Assembly (NCBI GenBank): GCA_020722405.1
Contig: DYKW01000093.1
Location: 1-7,282 of the forward strand
Length of the DNA stretch: 7,282 nt
Direction of reading: 5' to 3'
From: Anaerolinea thermophila
GTDB lineage: Bacteria > Chloroflexota > Anaerolineae > Anaerolineales > DRKV01
Under the pieces are notes generated by a model that was not told where the DNA came from, ran no database searches, and saw nothing but the letters and a program-made list of their open reading frames with translations. The position numbers and the translations under genes were made by a program. The first letter of the stretch is position 1, and the number at the start of each line of letters is the position of its first letter. Below, piece by piece: positions 7,131 through 7,282 of the stretch.

Positions 7131-7139
7131 ATTTTATCA
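7131..7139 (-). promoter_or_regulatory. extended -10 element ahead of the minus-strand operon, possibly leaderless
   Basis: On the minus strand TGATAAAAT (7139-7131) matches an extended -10 element, the same form as TGATATAAT before the phosphoribosyltransferase. No good -35 is present at 16-18 bp; TTGCAA at 7155-7150 is only 13 bp away. The hexamer ends 7 bp before the ATG at 7123, so transcription would start at or next to the start codon. No Shine-Dalgarno sequence lies between them, consistent with a leaderless mRNA. Confidence 0.4.
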
Positions 7140-7181
7140 TGTATGGCGCTTGCAAGGTGAGTCGGATGTCTTTCTAAATCG

Positions 7182-7212
7182 GGGTAGGCGAGGGCAGTGC
7201 CCTCGCCTACCC
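7182..7212. repeat. 31-bp GC-rich near-perfect palindrome (REP-like)
   Basis: GGGTAGGCGAGGGCA (7182-7196) is the exact reverse complement of 7198-7212, leaving one central base. As RNA it would form a 14-bp stem with a 3-nt loop. The plus side is followed by TATTTAACC, a poor U-tract, so an intrinsic terminator is possible but not strong. The sequence type (GTAGG...GGCGAGG...CCTAC) resembles small dispersed palindromes I recall from Chloroflexota and cyanobacterial intergenic regions. A diverged relative lies at 4754-4783. It sits between the terminal repeat and the promoter of the minus-strand operon. Confidence 0.75.
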
Positions 7213-7238
7213 TATTTAACCATGCGCATAAAAAGTAT

Positions 7239-7282
7239 CTGATCTGAAAATAGATTTTCATGTCTGGTGGTGAAAATTATTT
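7239..7282 (-). repeat. 44-bp repeat, right copy (inverted match to 11-54)
   Basis: This is the exact reverse complement of 11-54, including the palindrome TGAAAATAGATTTTCA (7245-7260), the 10-base linker (7261-7270) and the first 12 bases of the second palindrome, which is cut by the window edge. Relative to the minus-strand operon it lies 115 bp upstream of the ATG and in the same orientation as the left copy relative to the phosphoribosyltransferase gene (95 bp upstream of that ATG). The remainder of the repeat, if any, lies outside the window. Confidence 0.93.

Noticed and set aside
7124..7261. 46-residue extension of the membrane protein to ATG 7261
   Set aside because: It is encoded by the 44-bp repeat and the GC-rich palindrome, lies upstream of the -10 element, and is not membrane-protein-like.

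Overview
The window holds five intact, ordinary-looking chromosomal genes in two convergent transcription units, with a copy of the same repeat at each end. On the plus strand is one gene, an adenine-phosphoribosyltransferase-like enzyme (150-704) with its own promoter and ribosome binding site. On the minus strand, read from right to left, is a probable four-gene operon: a UPF0104/AglD-type polytopic membrane protein (7123-6128), an FAD-dependent amine-oxidase/desaturase-like oxidoreductase (6099-4789), a large response regulator with REC, PAS, three GAF and HD-GYP domains (4734-1900), and a class I methyltransferase with a THUMP-like tail (1890-706). The two units meet tail to tail with a single base between their stop codons.

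The organism is most likely a bacterium of the Chloroflexota (Anaerolineae-like). This rests on the overall style of the proteins: the Apt variant, a multi-GAF HD-GYP regulator, and the pairing of an AglD-like membrane protein with an FAD oxidoreductase. That placement comes from memory of such genomes and not from any search; it is moderate at best. No phage, plasmid, CRISPR, toxin or transposase gene is visible.

The genes suggest two themes. The first two operon genes look like envelope lipid or lipid-linked glycan functions. The third is very probably a cyclic-di-GMP phosphodiesterase under phosphorelay and small-ligand control. The last is an RNA-type methyltransferase whose target cannot be read from sequence. 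Co-transcription is inferred from spacing of 28, 54 and 9 bp.

The most unusual content is non-coding. A perfect 44-bp sequence occurs at 11-54 and, inverted, at 7239-7282, so both units have it upstream in the same orientation relative to transcription. It is built from AT-rich palindromes of the form TGAAAAT-N2-ATTTTCA. Separately, a near-perfect GC-rich palindrome at 7182-7212 has a diverged relative between two operon genes at 4754-4783, differing only by transitions and one gap. These look like two families of small dispersed repeats. I see no convincing evidence for a wholly new multi-gene system in this window.
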